Positions 26,171 through 35,544 are shown, numbered from the stretch's first letter. The stretch: DNA of 58,627 bases from Endoryza sp044226045 (GCA_044226045.1 JBGAHR010000029.1:1-58627); one strand, 5' to 3'. A program made the numbers and translations. Notes: generated from the sequence alone by a model not told the origin.

Positions 26171-26385
26171 TTACGGATGACGGATGACGAATGACGGATG
26201 GCGAATGACAGATGAAGAATTCAAAAGTCAAAAATCAAAAATCAACATTGACTGTGAGTTGAGATGTACAGGAAGACGAAATAAGTGTGAAGTAAAACCT
26301 GAAACTTGAAACGTCAAACGCGAAACGCTTTAACCGCAAACCGCAAACCGCAAACTGCAAACCGCAAACCGCCAACCGCAAACCA
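26171..26385. repeat. Repeat island 5: E array, AT-rich linker, C array
   Basis: 26171-26217 holds six or seven E units (TTACGGATGACGGATGACG type). 26221-26245 repeats AAAAGTC/AAAAATC. 26296-26330 repeats CTGAAAC/TTGAAAC/GTCAAAC. 26333-26385 holds about seven C heptamers (CGCAAAC). The array ends 8 bp from the stop of the MFS gene. The island plus the OmpA promoter fill the 26048-26392 spacer. Confidence 0.85.
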
Positions 26386-26392
26386 TTGCCAC

Positions 26393-27637
26393 TTACCCCG
26401 TCACTTTAGCGAGTTTTTCTTTAACGATTTTCGAAACCTGGTAAACCAGGAGCAGGCAGATAACAGTGAAAGCTGATACAACGATACCGAGGATATTATA
26501 ATTCTGTAGTGGGCTCGTATTTGTTTGCTGGTGAACAATCAATCCGGCAACAAATGCACCGATACCACCGGCCATTTGTTGCAAGGCGGCGCAGATGCTC
26601 ATGAATGCGCCCCGGTCTGCCAGCTCCGGAATGGCTGAATTCAATGTGGTAGCCGGCACGATACGACTCATGATACCCATGAAAAGGAAGATATTGATCG
26701 CCATAAGGACAAACAGGCTTACCGGCGGAAGATTCACGTATATGTTTACCATGATAATAGCAATGAGAGAACCGGCAAAAAACACTTTGTATTTATCATA
26801 TTTGTCACTCAGTCTTCCCACCACCGGCATGATGACGACGGAGGATAGTCCCGAAGCGAGATAAAGCCATTGCAGATCTTCCTGGTGAATGTGCAGGTTG
26901 TTGACCGAAAAAGCCGATCCAAAAGGCATTAGCATGTATCCGCCTACAGGAAGAAAAGTCACCGCGATATACGCAGCCCGGTACTTTTTATTTCCCAGCG
27001 TATGAAAAAGATGCAGGAAGGGATTTTTATCTGTTTGTACGGCGAGGTGCTTGTCGATGGGTTTCAGGTAGAAGAAGATCAATCCGATGATGGCAAGGGC
27101 CAGTACGACGATCATCATAAAAGCACTCTGCCATCCCCATCGGGGTGCAAAGAACAAGCCGATCGGTATTCCCAAAACCTGGCTGGCGGCAAAACCCATC
27201 TGAACAAATCCCATCACTTTGCCCCGTTGGTTGAGGGCAAACAGGTCGGTGATGATCGACATGCTGATCGCGCCAATGACTCCGCCAAACAATCCGGTGA
27301 TGATCCTGGCTCCCAGTAAGGTCCAGAAACTGTTAGACAACGCACAGCAGAGTGTGCCCAGCACAAAACCCGCATAGAAAAACAACAGTACCTTCTTTCG
27401 ATCGTATTTGTCTACAAAGCCCGCGGCAACAATAGATGAAAGACAGGCGCTGATGGCATAAGACGATACGATCAGACCGAATCGGGTGGTATTGATACCC
27501 GGAACTTTCATCAGCAGAAAGCCAAGTGGGGAAATGATCATGAAATCAAGGATCACCGTAAACTGAAGCAAGGCCAGCAGGCCGATGACCATCTTCTGAT
27601 AACCGGTAAAAGCAGGGGCAGTAGTGGGTGTATTCAT
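26393..27637 (-). CDS. MFS transporter (drug/H+ antiporter type)
   Basis: A 414-aa protein with about 12 membrane helices. The loop 2-3 signature is present as GFVDKYDRKKVLLFFYAG, and helix 1 carries LLQFTVILDFMIISPLG, which resembles the DHA1 multidrug/sugar-efflux group. It is an inner-membrane efflux pump by similarity; the substrate is unknown. It starts 4 bp after the stop of a 75-aa gene and lies downstream of a TetR regulator, a common arrangement for a drug- or metabolite-induced pump. Confidence 0.9.
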   Translation of the reverse strand: MNTPTTAPAFTGYQKMVIGLLALLQFTVILDFMIISPLGFLLMKVPGINTTRFGLIVSSYAISACLSSIVAAGFVDKYDRKKVLLFFYAGFVLGTLCCALSNSFWTLLGARIITGLFGGVIGAISMSIITDLFALNQRGKVMGFVQMGFAASQVLGIPIGLFFAPRWGWQSAFMMIVVLALAIIGLIFFYLKPIDKHLAVQTDKNPFLHLFHTLGNKKYRAAYIAVTFLPVGGYMLMPFGSAFSVNNLHIHQEDLQWLYLASGLSSVVIMPVVGRLSDKYDKYKVFFAGSLIAIIMVNIYVNLPPVSLFVLMAINIFLFMGIMSRIVPATTLNSAIPELADRGAFMSICAALQQMAGGIGAFVAGLIVHQQTNTSPLQNYNILGIVVSAFTVICLLLVYQVSKIVKEKLAKVTG

Positions 27638-27641
27638 TGGT

Positions 27642-27869
27642 TTAATCTAGTTCAGCACAGTCGAAACCGTGTTGTTGAATGAGGGATATAACAGCCTTAC
27701 CATTGAGGGTAGTGGAAATGACCCTTAATACACAGTCAATATCATGCTGGTCAATATTCCATTGTAAAATATCCGGATGGTTATCCAGGCAGTTCTTCAC
27801 CTTCTGTCTGTCCCAATCCGTCCGGATATTTGTTTTACAAATGATGATATGGTCAATCTCGACCTGCAT
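27642..27869 (-). CDS. Small HMA-like fold protein without the CxxC motif
   Basis: A 75-aa protein. The pattern IIICKTNIRTDWDRQKVKNCL, then ILQWNIDQHDIDCVLRVIS and a last helix with GKAVISLIQQHGFDCAELD, follows the beta-alpha-beta-beta-alpha-beta plan of heavy-metal-associated domains. The metal-binding CxxC is missing: RTDWD occupies that loop. It is therefore probably not a copper chaperone. It is sandwiched between a TetR gene (28 bp) and the MFS gene (4 bp), so it may help the pump or sense its substrate. The fold assignment is by pattern only. Confidence 0.7.
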   Translation of the reverse strand: MQVEIDHIIICKTNIRTDWDRQKVKNCLDNHPDILQWNIDQHDIDCVLRVISTTLNGKAVISLIQQHGFDCAELD

Positions 27870-27897
27870 ATACTGATAGATGGCCGTATAAGGTTAT

Positions 27898-28488
27898 TTA
27901 TTTCCGGAGCGCTTTCACCACCAGGTCAAAAGTGGCCCACAGAATTTTATTGTTAAGAACAAAAGCCCTTCCGCCGATGCTCATGCCGTCGATATGAAAA
28001 CGGGTGAGGGCATAGAGGGGTGCGTAGGCGACAGACCAGAACACCTCTATGGGGAGCGGATTGATTTCTCCCCTGGCCACCGCGTTCTTCACAAATCGGC
28101 CCATTGTTTCGCGAAAGGCATTAATGGAATCTTCAAAAGCCTTGAACTCATACTTTGACCCTCGCAGTTGCTCAAAAAATAGTGCCGCCACCGGGTTATC
28201 AAGCATGTATTTCGCTCTTGCCTTCCATTGAAATCGCAGACCTTCCTCAAAGTTCATCTCCGGATCAAAATCCTTCAGGGTGGCTTCCGACATCCGCTCA
28301 AATTCTTCAATGGCAATCCGGATGATCAGATCTTCCTTGTCTTTATAATAGATGTACAGCGTGGCAACTGAAATATCACAGGCTCTGGCCAGCTTGTTCA
28401 CACTAAACCCTTCCAGGCCGGTTTTCACCACCATCTCCATCGCTTTTTGCTTAACCAGTTGAACCTTTTCTAAGTCTCTTGTTCTCAT
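27898..28488 (-). CDS. TetR/AcrR-family repressor
   Basis: ATG at 28488 gives 196 aa; the longer frame begins with TTG at 28509 and would run into the promoter. The N-terminal HTH is clear (GLEGFSVNKLARACDISVAT then LYIYYKDKEDLI), and the C-terminal ligand domain is helical (about 60-196). It heads the operon with the small HMA-like protein and the MFS pump. A 24-bp near-palindrome lies over its promoter, consistent with autoregulation. Confidence 0.92.
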   Translation of the reverse strand: MRTRDLEKVQLVKQKAMEMVVKTGLEGFSVNKLARACDISVATLYIYYKDKEDLIIRIAIEEFERMSEATLKDFDPEMNFEEGLRFQWKARAKYMLDNPVAALFFEQLRGSKYEFKAFEDSINAFRETMGRFVKNAVARGEINPLPIEVFWSVAYAPLYALTRFHIDGMSIGGRAFVLNNKILWATFDLVVKALRK

Positions 28489-28506
28489 GAAAAATTGATA
28501 CGGGCT

Positions 28507-28533
28507 CAAAAATAAGTGAATATTCGCTCATTT
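28507..28533 (-). promoter_or_regulatory. TetR operator overlapping a perfect -7 element
   Basis: 28510-28533 is a 24-bp inverted repeat, AAATAAGTGAAT / ATTCGCTCATTT, with 10 of 12 arm positions matching; its core GAATATTC is perfect. On the minus strand 28507-28514 reads TATTTTTG, a full match to TAnnTTTG, and overlaps the palindrome edge. Transcription would start near 28500, 12 nt before the ATG at 28488. Binding would block the promoter. Confidence 0.6.
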
Positions 28534-28691
28534 ATAATTTTTGCCCAACAATTTTTTCAAAGATGCCGAATGTCCTGTGGGTCCGGTAAAGAGGTTGAGT
28601 ATATGGTACAATTTTATTATCTATTGACATATAGATAACCAGGCTGCTCAATTTGCCGCGGTTTCGATTGTGATTGTGGTGTATATTACAA

Positions 28692-30068
28692 ATGAAAAAA
28701 ATGGCCCGCATGAAGTGTATATGGATCTTTCTCGCCTGCTTCCTGTTATCCTTTCAGTTGTCTGCACAAAAAACAGCAGGAGGCTGGGTTTCGTTATTTG
28801 ATGGCAAAACGCTGAACGGCTGGAAACAGCTGACCGGCCAGGCGCCTTATGAAGTGATCGATGGCGAAATTGTGGGGACGGCCGTAGTGGGAAAAGTGAA
28901 TAACTTTCTCGCCACCGAAAAAGAGTACGGTGATTTTATTCTCGAACTGGAAACAAGAATTGAAGACAGTACCATCAATTCAGGCATACAGTTTCGCAGT
29001 TTCCTCGACGACCGCCGTGGTGTGGTGTATGGATACCAGTACGAACTGGATGGTTCTTCGCGGAAATGGAGTGCAGGTATCTATGATGAACAACGCAGGG
29101 GCTGGCTGTATCCGCTCACCCTTCACCCCGAAGCGAAAGAAGCCTTCAAACTGGAGGGATACAATAAGGTTCGTATCGAATGTAAAGGAAATACCGTTGC
29201 CACCTGGATCAATGGCAAACCAGCCTCTTACCTGGTTGATACCACGAGCCGCGCCGGATTCATTGCCCTGCAGGTGCATAATATCGGGGATCCCAAACTG
29301 GCCGGAAAAAAAATTCACTGGAGAAACATCCGGATCCGAACCGGGAATATTAATCTGACTCCTTTCCCCAAAAACATCTATGTAGTAGACCTGATCCCCA
29401 ATTATCTGAGCGAACAGGAGAAGAAAAGCGGTTACAGATTATTGTTTGATGGTCATTCTTCCGCAGGCTGGACCGGCGCCTACAAAAAAAGTTTTCCGGA
29501 AAAGGGATGGGTGATTGACCAGGGAGAGATCAGTGTGCTGCCGTCGGGAGGAGGGGAATCGGTGAATGGCGGAGACATTGTAACCACTGAAGAATTCAGC
29601 GCTTTCGACCTGAGCTTCGATTTCCGAATTACACCAGGAGCAAACAGCGGGGTAAAATATTTCGTTACCCTAACGGAGAACAATACCGGTTCTGCCATCG
29701 GACTGGAATACCAGATACTGGATGATACCCTGCATCCGGATGCAAAGCTGGGAAGAGACGGAAACAGAACCATGGCTTCATTATATGATCTGATCAAGGC
29801 CAATAAAGAAAAACGGTTTATCAATCCCGTAGGCGAATGGAACAGGGGCCGTATCGTGGTATACCCCAACCAGCACGTAGAACATTATCTTAACGGCATA
29901 AAAGTGCTCGAATACGATCGTGGCTCTGCGCCCTATCGCGAGCTCGTCGCCATTAGCAAATACAAAGTGTGGAAGAACTTTGGCGAAGCGCCCAAAGGCC
30001 ATATCCTGTTACAGGATCATGGCAATGCAGTCAGTTTCCGGAGCATCAGGATCAAAGAACTGAAATAA
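28692..30068 (+). CDS. Double DUF1080 (3-keto-disaccharide hydrolase-like) protein
   Basis: ATG at 28692 (458 aa) is preferred over the TTG at 28674. After a signal peptide ending LSFQLSAQ come two copies of the DUF1080 (PF06439) concanavalin-like domain: about 33-220 (WVSLFDGKTLNGWKQ, NSGIQFRSF) and about 245-458 (LLFDGHSSAGWTG, NSGVKYFVTL). Members cleave or bind 3-keto-glycosides. It is probably periplasmic. A Gfo/Idh enzyme gene follows at 25 bp, fitting a 3-keto-sugar route in which one enzyme oxidises C3 and the other breaks the glycosidic bond. Confidence 0.9.
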   Translation: MKKMARMKCIWIFLACFLLSFQLSAQKTAGGWVSLFDGKTLNGWKQLTGQAPYEVIDGEIVGTAVVGKVNNFLATEKEYGDFILELETRIEDSTINSGIQFRSFLDDRRGVVYGYQYELDGSSRKWSAGIYDEQRRGWLYPLTLHPEAKEAFKLEGYNKVRIECKGNTVATWINGKPASYLVDTTSRAGFIALQVHNIGDPKLAGKKIHWRNIRIRTGNINLTPFPKNIYVVDLIPNYLSEQEKKSGYRLLFDGHSSAGWTGAYKKSFPEKGWVIDQGEISVLPSGGGESVNGGDIVTTEEFSAFDLSFDFRITPGANSGVKYFVTLTENNTGSAIGLEYQILDDTLHPDAKLGRDGNRTMASLYDLIKANKEKRFINPVGEWNRGRIVVYPNQHVEHYLNGIKVLEYDRGSAPYRELVAISKYKVWKNFGEAPKGHILLQDHGNAVSFRSIRIKELK

Positions 30069-30093
30069 TTTCATCATCAATCATTCTCGCCGT

Positions 30094-31407
30094 ATGAACA
30101 GAAGAAAATTTATTCACCAGGCATCTATCGCTACTGCCGGAGTGACCATATTGAACTTCCCGGTATTTGGCAGGCAGGCTCCCAGCAACAAGGTTGTGCT
30201 CGCTGCCATGGGTGTAAACAGCCGGGGCGCTTATCTGGCCAAATCATTTGCTTCATTTCCCAACGTGGAAGTGGCTTATGTATGTGATGTGGAAGATGGC
30301 GCCATAAAAAACGGACTCGAGGCATTAAAGGACGCACCGAGAAAGCCTACGGTAATAAAAGATATAAGGGAGCTGGTGAAAAAGAACGACTTCGATGGAT
30401 TGTTCATTGCGGCACCAGACCACTGGCATGCACCGGCGGCAATCCTGGCACTGGCACATGGTAAAAACGTATACGTGGAAAAACCCTGCAGCCACAATCC
30501 ACACGAAAGTGATTTGCTGGTAGCAGCGATGAAGAAACATCGCAAACTGGTGCAAATGGGAAACCAGCGAAGATCATTCCCCACTTTGATACAGGCTGTA
30601 AAGGAAGTGCGGGAAGGAATCATTGGTAAACCTTACTTCGCCAAAGCCTGGTATGCCAACAACAGAAAACCGATTGGATTTGGTAAAACGATCCCTGTTC
30701 CTTCCACGCTCGATTTTGATCTCTGGCAGGGACCCGCTCCGAGAAAAGAATACAAGGACAACCTGGTTCATTATAACTGGCACTGGTTCTGGCATTGGGG
30801 TACGGCAGAAACCTGCAACAATGGTACACACGAAATTGATTGCTGCCGTTGGTTCCTGGGAGTGGATTATCCCACTGCGATCAGCTCCGCAGGCGGCCGT
30901 TATGCGTATAAAGATGACTGGCAAACACCCGACACACAGGTGGTCAGTTTTGAATTTGCCGACGGCAAAGCCATCACCTGGGAGGGAAGAAGCTGCAATC
31001 ATTTCCCGGTAGAAGGATCGGGAAGGGGATTTATTATTTATGGAGAAAAAGGCACCCTCGTCAACAACGGCGGAGGAGAATACAAGATTTTCGATAGCAG
31101 CAACAAGCTCGTTAAAGAGGTAAAATCGGAAGTGAAAACAGAAGCAGGAAATACCGTTAGTGCCAGTGGATCCATTGAATTGCTGCACCTGCAGAATTTT
31201 GTGGAGGCTATTCGGGGCGAAGCCAATCTCAATTCACCCGTGGAAGAAGGAGCAAAGAGTGTTTTATTATGTCACCTGGCCAATATCGCCCAGCGGGTAG
31301 GAAGAAGATTGCAATGCGATCCGTCAAACGGTCATATCCTGAATGATAGGGAAGCAGCCGGTTACTGGAAACGGACCTACGAAAAGGGCTGGGAACCGGT
31401 TTTTTAA
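30094..31407 (+). CDS. Gfo/Idh/MocA-family oxidoreductase with Tat-type leader
   Basis: A 437-aa protein with a twin-arginine-like leader (MNRRKFIHQASIATAGVTIL), implying folded, cofactor-loaded export. The Rossmann part has AAMGVNSRGAYLAKSF in place of the GxGxxG loop and the family motif VEKPCSHN near residue 130. The C-terminal half has HWFWHWGTAETCNNGTHEID with the catalytic His region. It is probably an NAD(P)-dependent sugar dehydrogenase acting in the periplasm. It forms an operon with the DUF1080 protein. Confidence 0.92.
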   Translation: MNRRKFIHQASIATAGVTILNFPVFGRQAPSNKVVLAAMGVNSRGAYLAKSFASFPNVEVAYVCDVEDGAIKNGLEALKDAPRKPTVIKDIRELVKKNDFDGLFIAAPDHWHAPAAILALAHGKNVYVEKPCSHNPHESDLLVAAMKKHRKLVQMGNQRRSFPTLIQAVKEVREGIIGKPYFAKAWYANNRKPIGFGKTIPVPSTLDFDLWQGPAPRKEYKDNLVHYNWHWFWHWGTAETCNNGTHEIDCCRWFLGVDYPTAISSAGGRYAYKDDWQTPDTQVVSFEFADGKAITWEGRSCNHFPVEGSGRGFIIYGEKGTLVNNGGGEYKIFDSSNKLVKEVKSEVKTEAGNTVSASGSIELLHLQNFVEAIRGEANLNSPVEEGAKSVLLCHLANIAQRVGRRLQCDPSNGHILNDREAAGYWKRTYEKGWEPVF

Positions 31408-31644
31408 GAGACCGGATTTGTTTAAAGATGGCTTTTGCATGATCGGAAAGAGGAAACAAATGCCCATTCATTCCTCAAAAAGGGGAAATTTATCCCGGTT
31501 GTTCACCACGCCAACTGCACAGATCGCGATTTGGACTACCATGGAATGTATTTTGAACCAGTCAGACTGGTTTTTCATAGGATATTTGGATTTTAATCGG
31601 GGTTGAATATTCATTCTGGCCCCTTTTTTTATGCATCTCTATCA

Positions 31645-32109
31645 ATGGAATGGCAAGAGTCTTCTCAGATTATTTTCCTGGTTGACGACGATCCGGACGA
31701 TCATTATGTATTTACCACGGCTCTGCGGGAAGTGGATCCTTTGGTAATGCTGAAAACATTTGCCTCCTGTGAAGAGCTTCTCGATAATCTCAACGAATCC
31801 GGGCAATTGCCCAGCCTGATCATCATCGACATGAACATGCCGGCTATGGATGGATGTCAGTGCCTGACAGAGGTCAGACGGCTGGAAGCCTTCTCTTCAG
31901 TTCCGGTGATCATGTATTCTACGGCAAGCTCTCCTTCTTCGATCAATGCAACTTACCAGGCAGGCGCCAGGGGATTTTTTGTGAAACCGAACTCAATGGC
32001 GGAAATAAAGGTGGTGATCAGACAATTGCTGGGCGATTGGGTGTATCGTGGTACTACCGAAGCAAATTCGGACCGGCAGGAAGCCATGTCGCCAAACGAA
32101 GAGACCTGA
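31645..32109 (+). CDS. Stand-alone response-regulator receiver 1
   Basis: ATG at 31645 (154 aa). A single receiver domain of the Rcp1/CheY-like type: acidic pocket D14-D15-D16, phospho-acceptor D62 (IIIDMNMPAMDG), then the conserved K in FFVKPNS. A roughly 25-residue polar tail follows. There is no output domain. It opens the plus-strand phosphorelay block and precedes the decayed PAS-kinase region. The 31408-31644 spacer shows nothing firm apart from a weak GATATTTG box at 31581-31588. Confidence 0.9.
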   Translation: MEWQESSQIIFLVDDDPDDHYVFTTALREVDPLVMLKTFASCEELLDNLNESGQLPSLIIIDMNMPAMDGCQCLTEVRRLEAFSSVPVIMYSTASSPSSINATYQAGARGFFVKPNSMAEIKVVIRQLLGDWVYRGTTEANSDRQEAMSPNEET

Positions 32110-32209
32110 TTTTTTACGGCACTATTTTCGTTTATCATACGGTATTCATGCCAGTAACTGTACGGGTAAAAATGTAAAAATAATTCACTGGCTATAGAAT
32201 ACCTGCATT

Positions 32210-33375
32210 ATGCCGACTGCGCAAGCCTCCATAGCCTCTTCCCCCTTTTCCTGCGAGGTTCGCATGAAATCCCTGTTCATGCAGGCCCCGGCAGCCATTG
32301 CAATCCTGGAAGGTCCCCAGTTCATTTTCACTTTTGTCAACCCGCTTTTTGAACAGTTGTTCGGCCGGCATGAACACGAATTGCTGGGCCAGCCTTTGCG
32401 GAAAGTATATCCGGAACTGGATGGCCAGGGAGTATTTGAATTAATGTTTGATTCGGAGGAACCTATGAGACAATGATTTTAGCAAGCCTGTTTTCTGGGG
32501 CATTAATGGTTATACAGCGATTTTTGTGGCTGCTTCCATCAGGGCAAACAGGGACGGGTACGCATTCATGATTCTGGCGTGCGGTTGAAACAACAGAGAG
32601 AGTAGTATCCGAAGAAGATAGGGAAAGTGAGCGGTACGTCAGCATCGTCTAACTTCCTCTCCCGCTTGCGATTTCCATTTTTAAGGACCTGCTTTTTATT
32701 GTTCCGGTTACTTGACTGATACCTGTCTTGAGTTTTAAAGGCAACGCGGTCATGATCAGGCGTTCACTGTATTACCGGAAGTAGGTGACAGGTTTTGCGC
32801 AGAAACGCATGGTATTGGATACTGAATGTGCCACCTGGAGTAATCAGACATACGATTACCCGGCATGGTAAGGCCAGAAACAAAATATTGCGATTTCGTA
32901 TACCAGGCTGTGCGGAACAACGGCGGAAAAATTGAGGCAGTAGCGGTCATCGCTTGTAAGAGGTAACTCCTGCCGCGCTGCTGCATCAGCGGATAAGGGA
33001 AAATGAAAAGCAGTTAAAGGTGAAAGAACATGCCATGCACCCGCAGGTATGGTAGCCAGAATCCAATTCCGATGGAAGAGATTAGTCTACTACAATGACC
33101 GGATACAGAACTGGCAGCGCCATCCGCGGAAAGAAGGAACCTGGTCCTGGGAAGGATTATTACATCAGGAAGATCAGCAGCCGACCATCGATGCCTGGGA
33201 AAAAGCAATAAGAAAGGAATCTCCGGTTTATGAAATAGCGCACCGCATAAAAGTAAAGAATGGAAATTATCACTGGCATCTCAGCCGAGCCTATCCGCAG
33301 CGCAATGAACAGGGCAAGATCGTGAAATGGTTTGGTACGGCCACCGATATCCACGAACAAAAGTTGGAGAGATGA
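32210..33375 (+). pseudogene. Decayed multi-PAS sensor gene (5' part of a PAS kinase)
   Basis: Fragments of one multi-PAS protein are scattered over different frames. 32210-32476 encodes an intact PAS start (MQAPAAIAILEGPQFIF, NPLFEQLFGRHEHELLGQP) and then meets a stop. 32889-32963 encodes CDFVYQAVRNNGGKIEAVAV, a PAS C-terminal half, then a stop. About 32990-33045 gives RIRENEKQLKVKEHAMHPQVW, and after a frame shift 33049-33375 gives YYNDRIQNWQRH through a complete PAC end (WFGTATDIHEQK). Several indels are needed to rejoin them. The last fragment overlaps the start of the intact downstream kinase as ATGA. Confidence 0.75.
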
Positions 33376-34913
33376 AAGTGAAGGAAAGTGAAGAAAGATT
33401 CAAGCAGCTCGCCGATATGATGCCTCAAATGGTGTGGACGGCCCAGCCCGGCGGACAAACCGATTATTACAATAAACGCTGGTACGAATACACCGGATAT
33501 GGCGAAATCTTCGGAGATGAAAGCTGGATTCCATTGATTCATCCGGACGACCAGGCGAGAACAATAGATGCATGGACAAAAGCCGTAGCCACTGTAACTC
33601 CCTATGAAATTGAATACCGGTTAAAAGACCGCAGCAAACCGGGCCATTACCGCTGGTTCCTTGGAAGAAGCCTGCCGGTCAGAAACTGCCACGGAGCGAT
33701 CGTGAAATGGTTTGGGACCTGCACCGATATCGACGACCAGAAGAATTTTTCAGAAACGCTGGAAACACTGGTGAGTGAGCGTACGGCAGAACTACAGCAT
33801 GAAAAAGAATTTATTGAAGCTGTTTTGAATTCATCCAATGATGCCATCGCCGTGTTCGACAAGGATCTGAACTACATGCTGGGCAATTCGAAGATGGAAC
33901 AACAATTCAATCTCTCGAAAGATAAATATGTAGGCCGCCCCCTGCTGGAAGTCTTTCCACACCTGCAGGGTTCCGAATTCCATCACGATCTGGAACGTTG
34001 TCTTTCCGGAGCAAGCTTTGTTAAACAGGCTTATCGTTCGCTGATCGTTGACAAATGGCTGCAAAATTATTTTGTACCGCTTCAGGAGTCCAACGGCAAC
34101 ATATATGGCGCCATGGTGGTGGGACATGATATTACCGAAGTAATGGAAGCGACGGAAAGAGTCAGGTGGGCCAATGAAGCGCTGCAGCAGAAAAACGAAG
34201 AACTGGAGAGAACCAACAACGAACTGGAATCATTCAATTACATCGCAAGTCACGACTTGCAGGAACCGCTTCGGAAAATCCAGACTTTTATCGACCTGTT
34301 GCAGAGAGCAGATGACGAAGCCGAGCGCACCCGTTATTTTGAAAAGATCAGGTTGTCGGCTAAACGCATGTCCGAGTTGATTCGGTCCGTGCTGTCCTAT
34401 AGCCGCCTGTCGGAAAAAAATGAGGAAAGAACGGAGGTGGATCTTAACGAAGTGATCGAAGAAGTGATGGCCGATTTTGAATTGATGATTGCGGAAAAAA
34501 AGGCGGTGATACATATAGATAACCTGCCATCGGTGGATGGAATTCATTTTCAACTCCGCCAGTTATTTCATAACCTGATCAGCAACTCCCTTAAGTTTTG
34601 TCCGAACCAGCCGTTGATAAATATCACGGGCAAACGCATAGAAAAAGGTATACAGACTGAGCCCTGGGCAAATTCAGGGCAGGCTTACGTATATATTAAG
34701 CTGTCTGATAACGGGATCGGGTTTGAGCAGCAATTTAATGAACAGATATTCCAGCTTTTTCAGCGATTGCACCCGAAAGATCAGTTTTCCGGAACAGGTA
34801 TCGGGTTAAGCATTGTCAAAAAGATAGTGGAAAATCACAAGGGGAAAATTATAGCAGAAGGGGAACCCGGAAAAGGGGCCTCATTTCATATCTGGATTCC
34901 CGTTCGGGATTAG
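33372..34913 (+). CDS. PAS-PAS sensor histidine kinase (cytoplasmic)
   Basis: ATG at 33372 gives 513 aa. PAS 1 lies at about 8-125 (YYNKRWYEYTGYG, WFGTCTDIDDQK) and PAS 2 at about 140-260 (IAVFDKDLNYMLGN). HisKA follows with SHDLQEPLRKI (His near 291), then HATPase with FHNLISNSLKFCPN, DNGIGF and FSGTGIGLSIVKKI. There are no membrane helices. Upstream PAS sequences lie in other frames, so this looks like the surviving 3' part of a larger kinase, possibly still made as a shorter functional protein. It clusters with receivers that could accept its phosphate. Confidence 0.88.
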   Translation: MKVKESEERFKQLADMMPQMVWTAQPGGQTDYYNKRWYEYTGYGEIFGDESWIPLIHPDDQARTIDAWTKAVATVTPYEIEYRLKDRSKPGHYRWFLGRSLPVRNCHGAIVKWFGTCTDIDDQKNFSETLETLVSERTAELQHEKEFIEAVLNSSNDAIAVFDKDLNYMLGNSKMEQQFNLSKDKYVGRPLLEVFPHLQGSEFHHDLERCLSGASFVKQAYRSLIVDKWLQNYFVPLQESNGNIYGAMVVGHDITEVMEATERVRWANEALQQKNEELERTNNELESFNYIASHDLQEPLRKIQTFIDLLQRADDEAERTRYFEKIRLSAKRMSELIRSVLSYSRLSEKNEERTEVDLNEVIEEVMADFELMIAEKKAVIHIDNLPSVDGIHFQLRQLFHNLISNSLKFCPNQPLINITGKRIEKGIQTEPWANSGQAYVYIKLSDNGIGFEQQFNEQIFQLFQRLHPKDQFSGTGIGLSIVKKIVENHKGKIIAEGEPGKGASFHIWIPVRD

Positions 34914-35088
34914 TATATTGGCACCGTGCGTTAACGATCACCTGCAGTATTCAGGAAAAATTTCTTTTTTGTTCAATATCCGTGGCACACCAATTGTTTA
35001 TACCTGAACAGGATTTCAGATAAGCCAGACAGCGTATATCACCCCGGGTTAACAGCCCGGTTCATTCGAATTCATTTTTCGGTTACTG

Positions 35089-35544
35089 ATGGAAAAAACG
35101 ATGACCATACTTCTGATTGATGACGACATGGATGATACCCTTTTGTTTCGAAAAGTGGTATCCGATATCGATGACGCAATTTACTTTCTGTCGGCACAGG
35201 ATGGAAAGGAAGCGCTTGATTTTCTGCAATCAGCTCGGACAAATTTGCCCGATATCATTTTCCTTGATCTCAACATGCCGAAGATGAACGGAAAAGAATG
35301 CCTGATGCTGCTCAAGAAAGACCCGTTGTTAAAGGAAATCCCGGTGATCATCTACACCACCTCTTCACTTCCAAAAGATAAACAGGAAACCATCGCTGAA
35401 GGGGCCCTTTGCTTTATTACCAAGCCATCCAGCATTGCCGATTTGAAAAAGATTCTGCAGGTCATTACCGGAAGCTTTCCGGAAAAGTTGGAAGAGTCTT
35501 TGAAGATACTGAGTCATGAGGGCAATCATTTTGTAGCCTGTTAA
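35089..35544 (+). CDS. Stand-alone response-regulator receiver 2
   Basis: A 151-aa single-domain receiver: D11-D12-D13, phospho-acceptor D60 (IIFLDLNMPKMNG), T/S switch in IIYTTSS and K in FITKPSS. There is a short C-terminal tail and no output domain. It begins 175 bp after the PAS kinase and ends 34 bp before the REC-kinase gene, so it may be cotranscribed with the downstream genes. Confidence 0.92.
   Translation: MEKTMTILLIDDDMDDTLLFRKVVSDIDDAIYFLSAQDGKEALDFLQSARTNLPDIIFLDLNMPKMNGKECLMLLKKDPLLKEIPVIIYTTSSLPKDKQETIAEGALCFITKPSSIADLKKILQVITGSFPEKLEESLKILSHEGNHFVAC

Noticed and set aside
33327..33371. Upstream start (33327) of the PAS-PAS kinase
   Set aside because: The added 15 residues are the out-of-frame translation of the conserved PAC end in the neighbouring frame; ATG 33372 overlaps the previous stop as ATGA.
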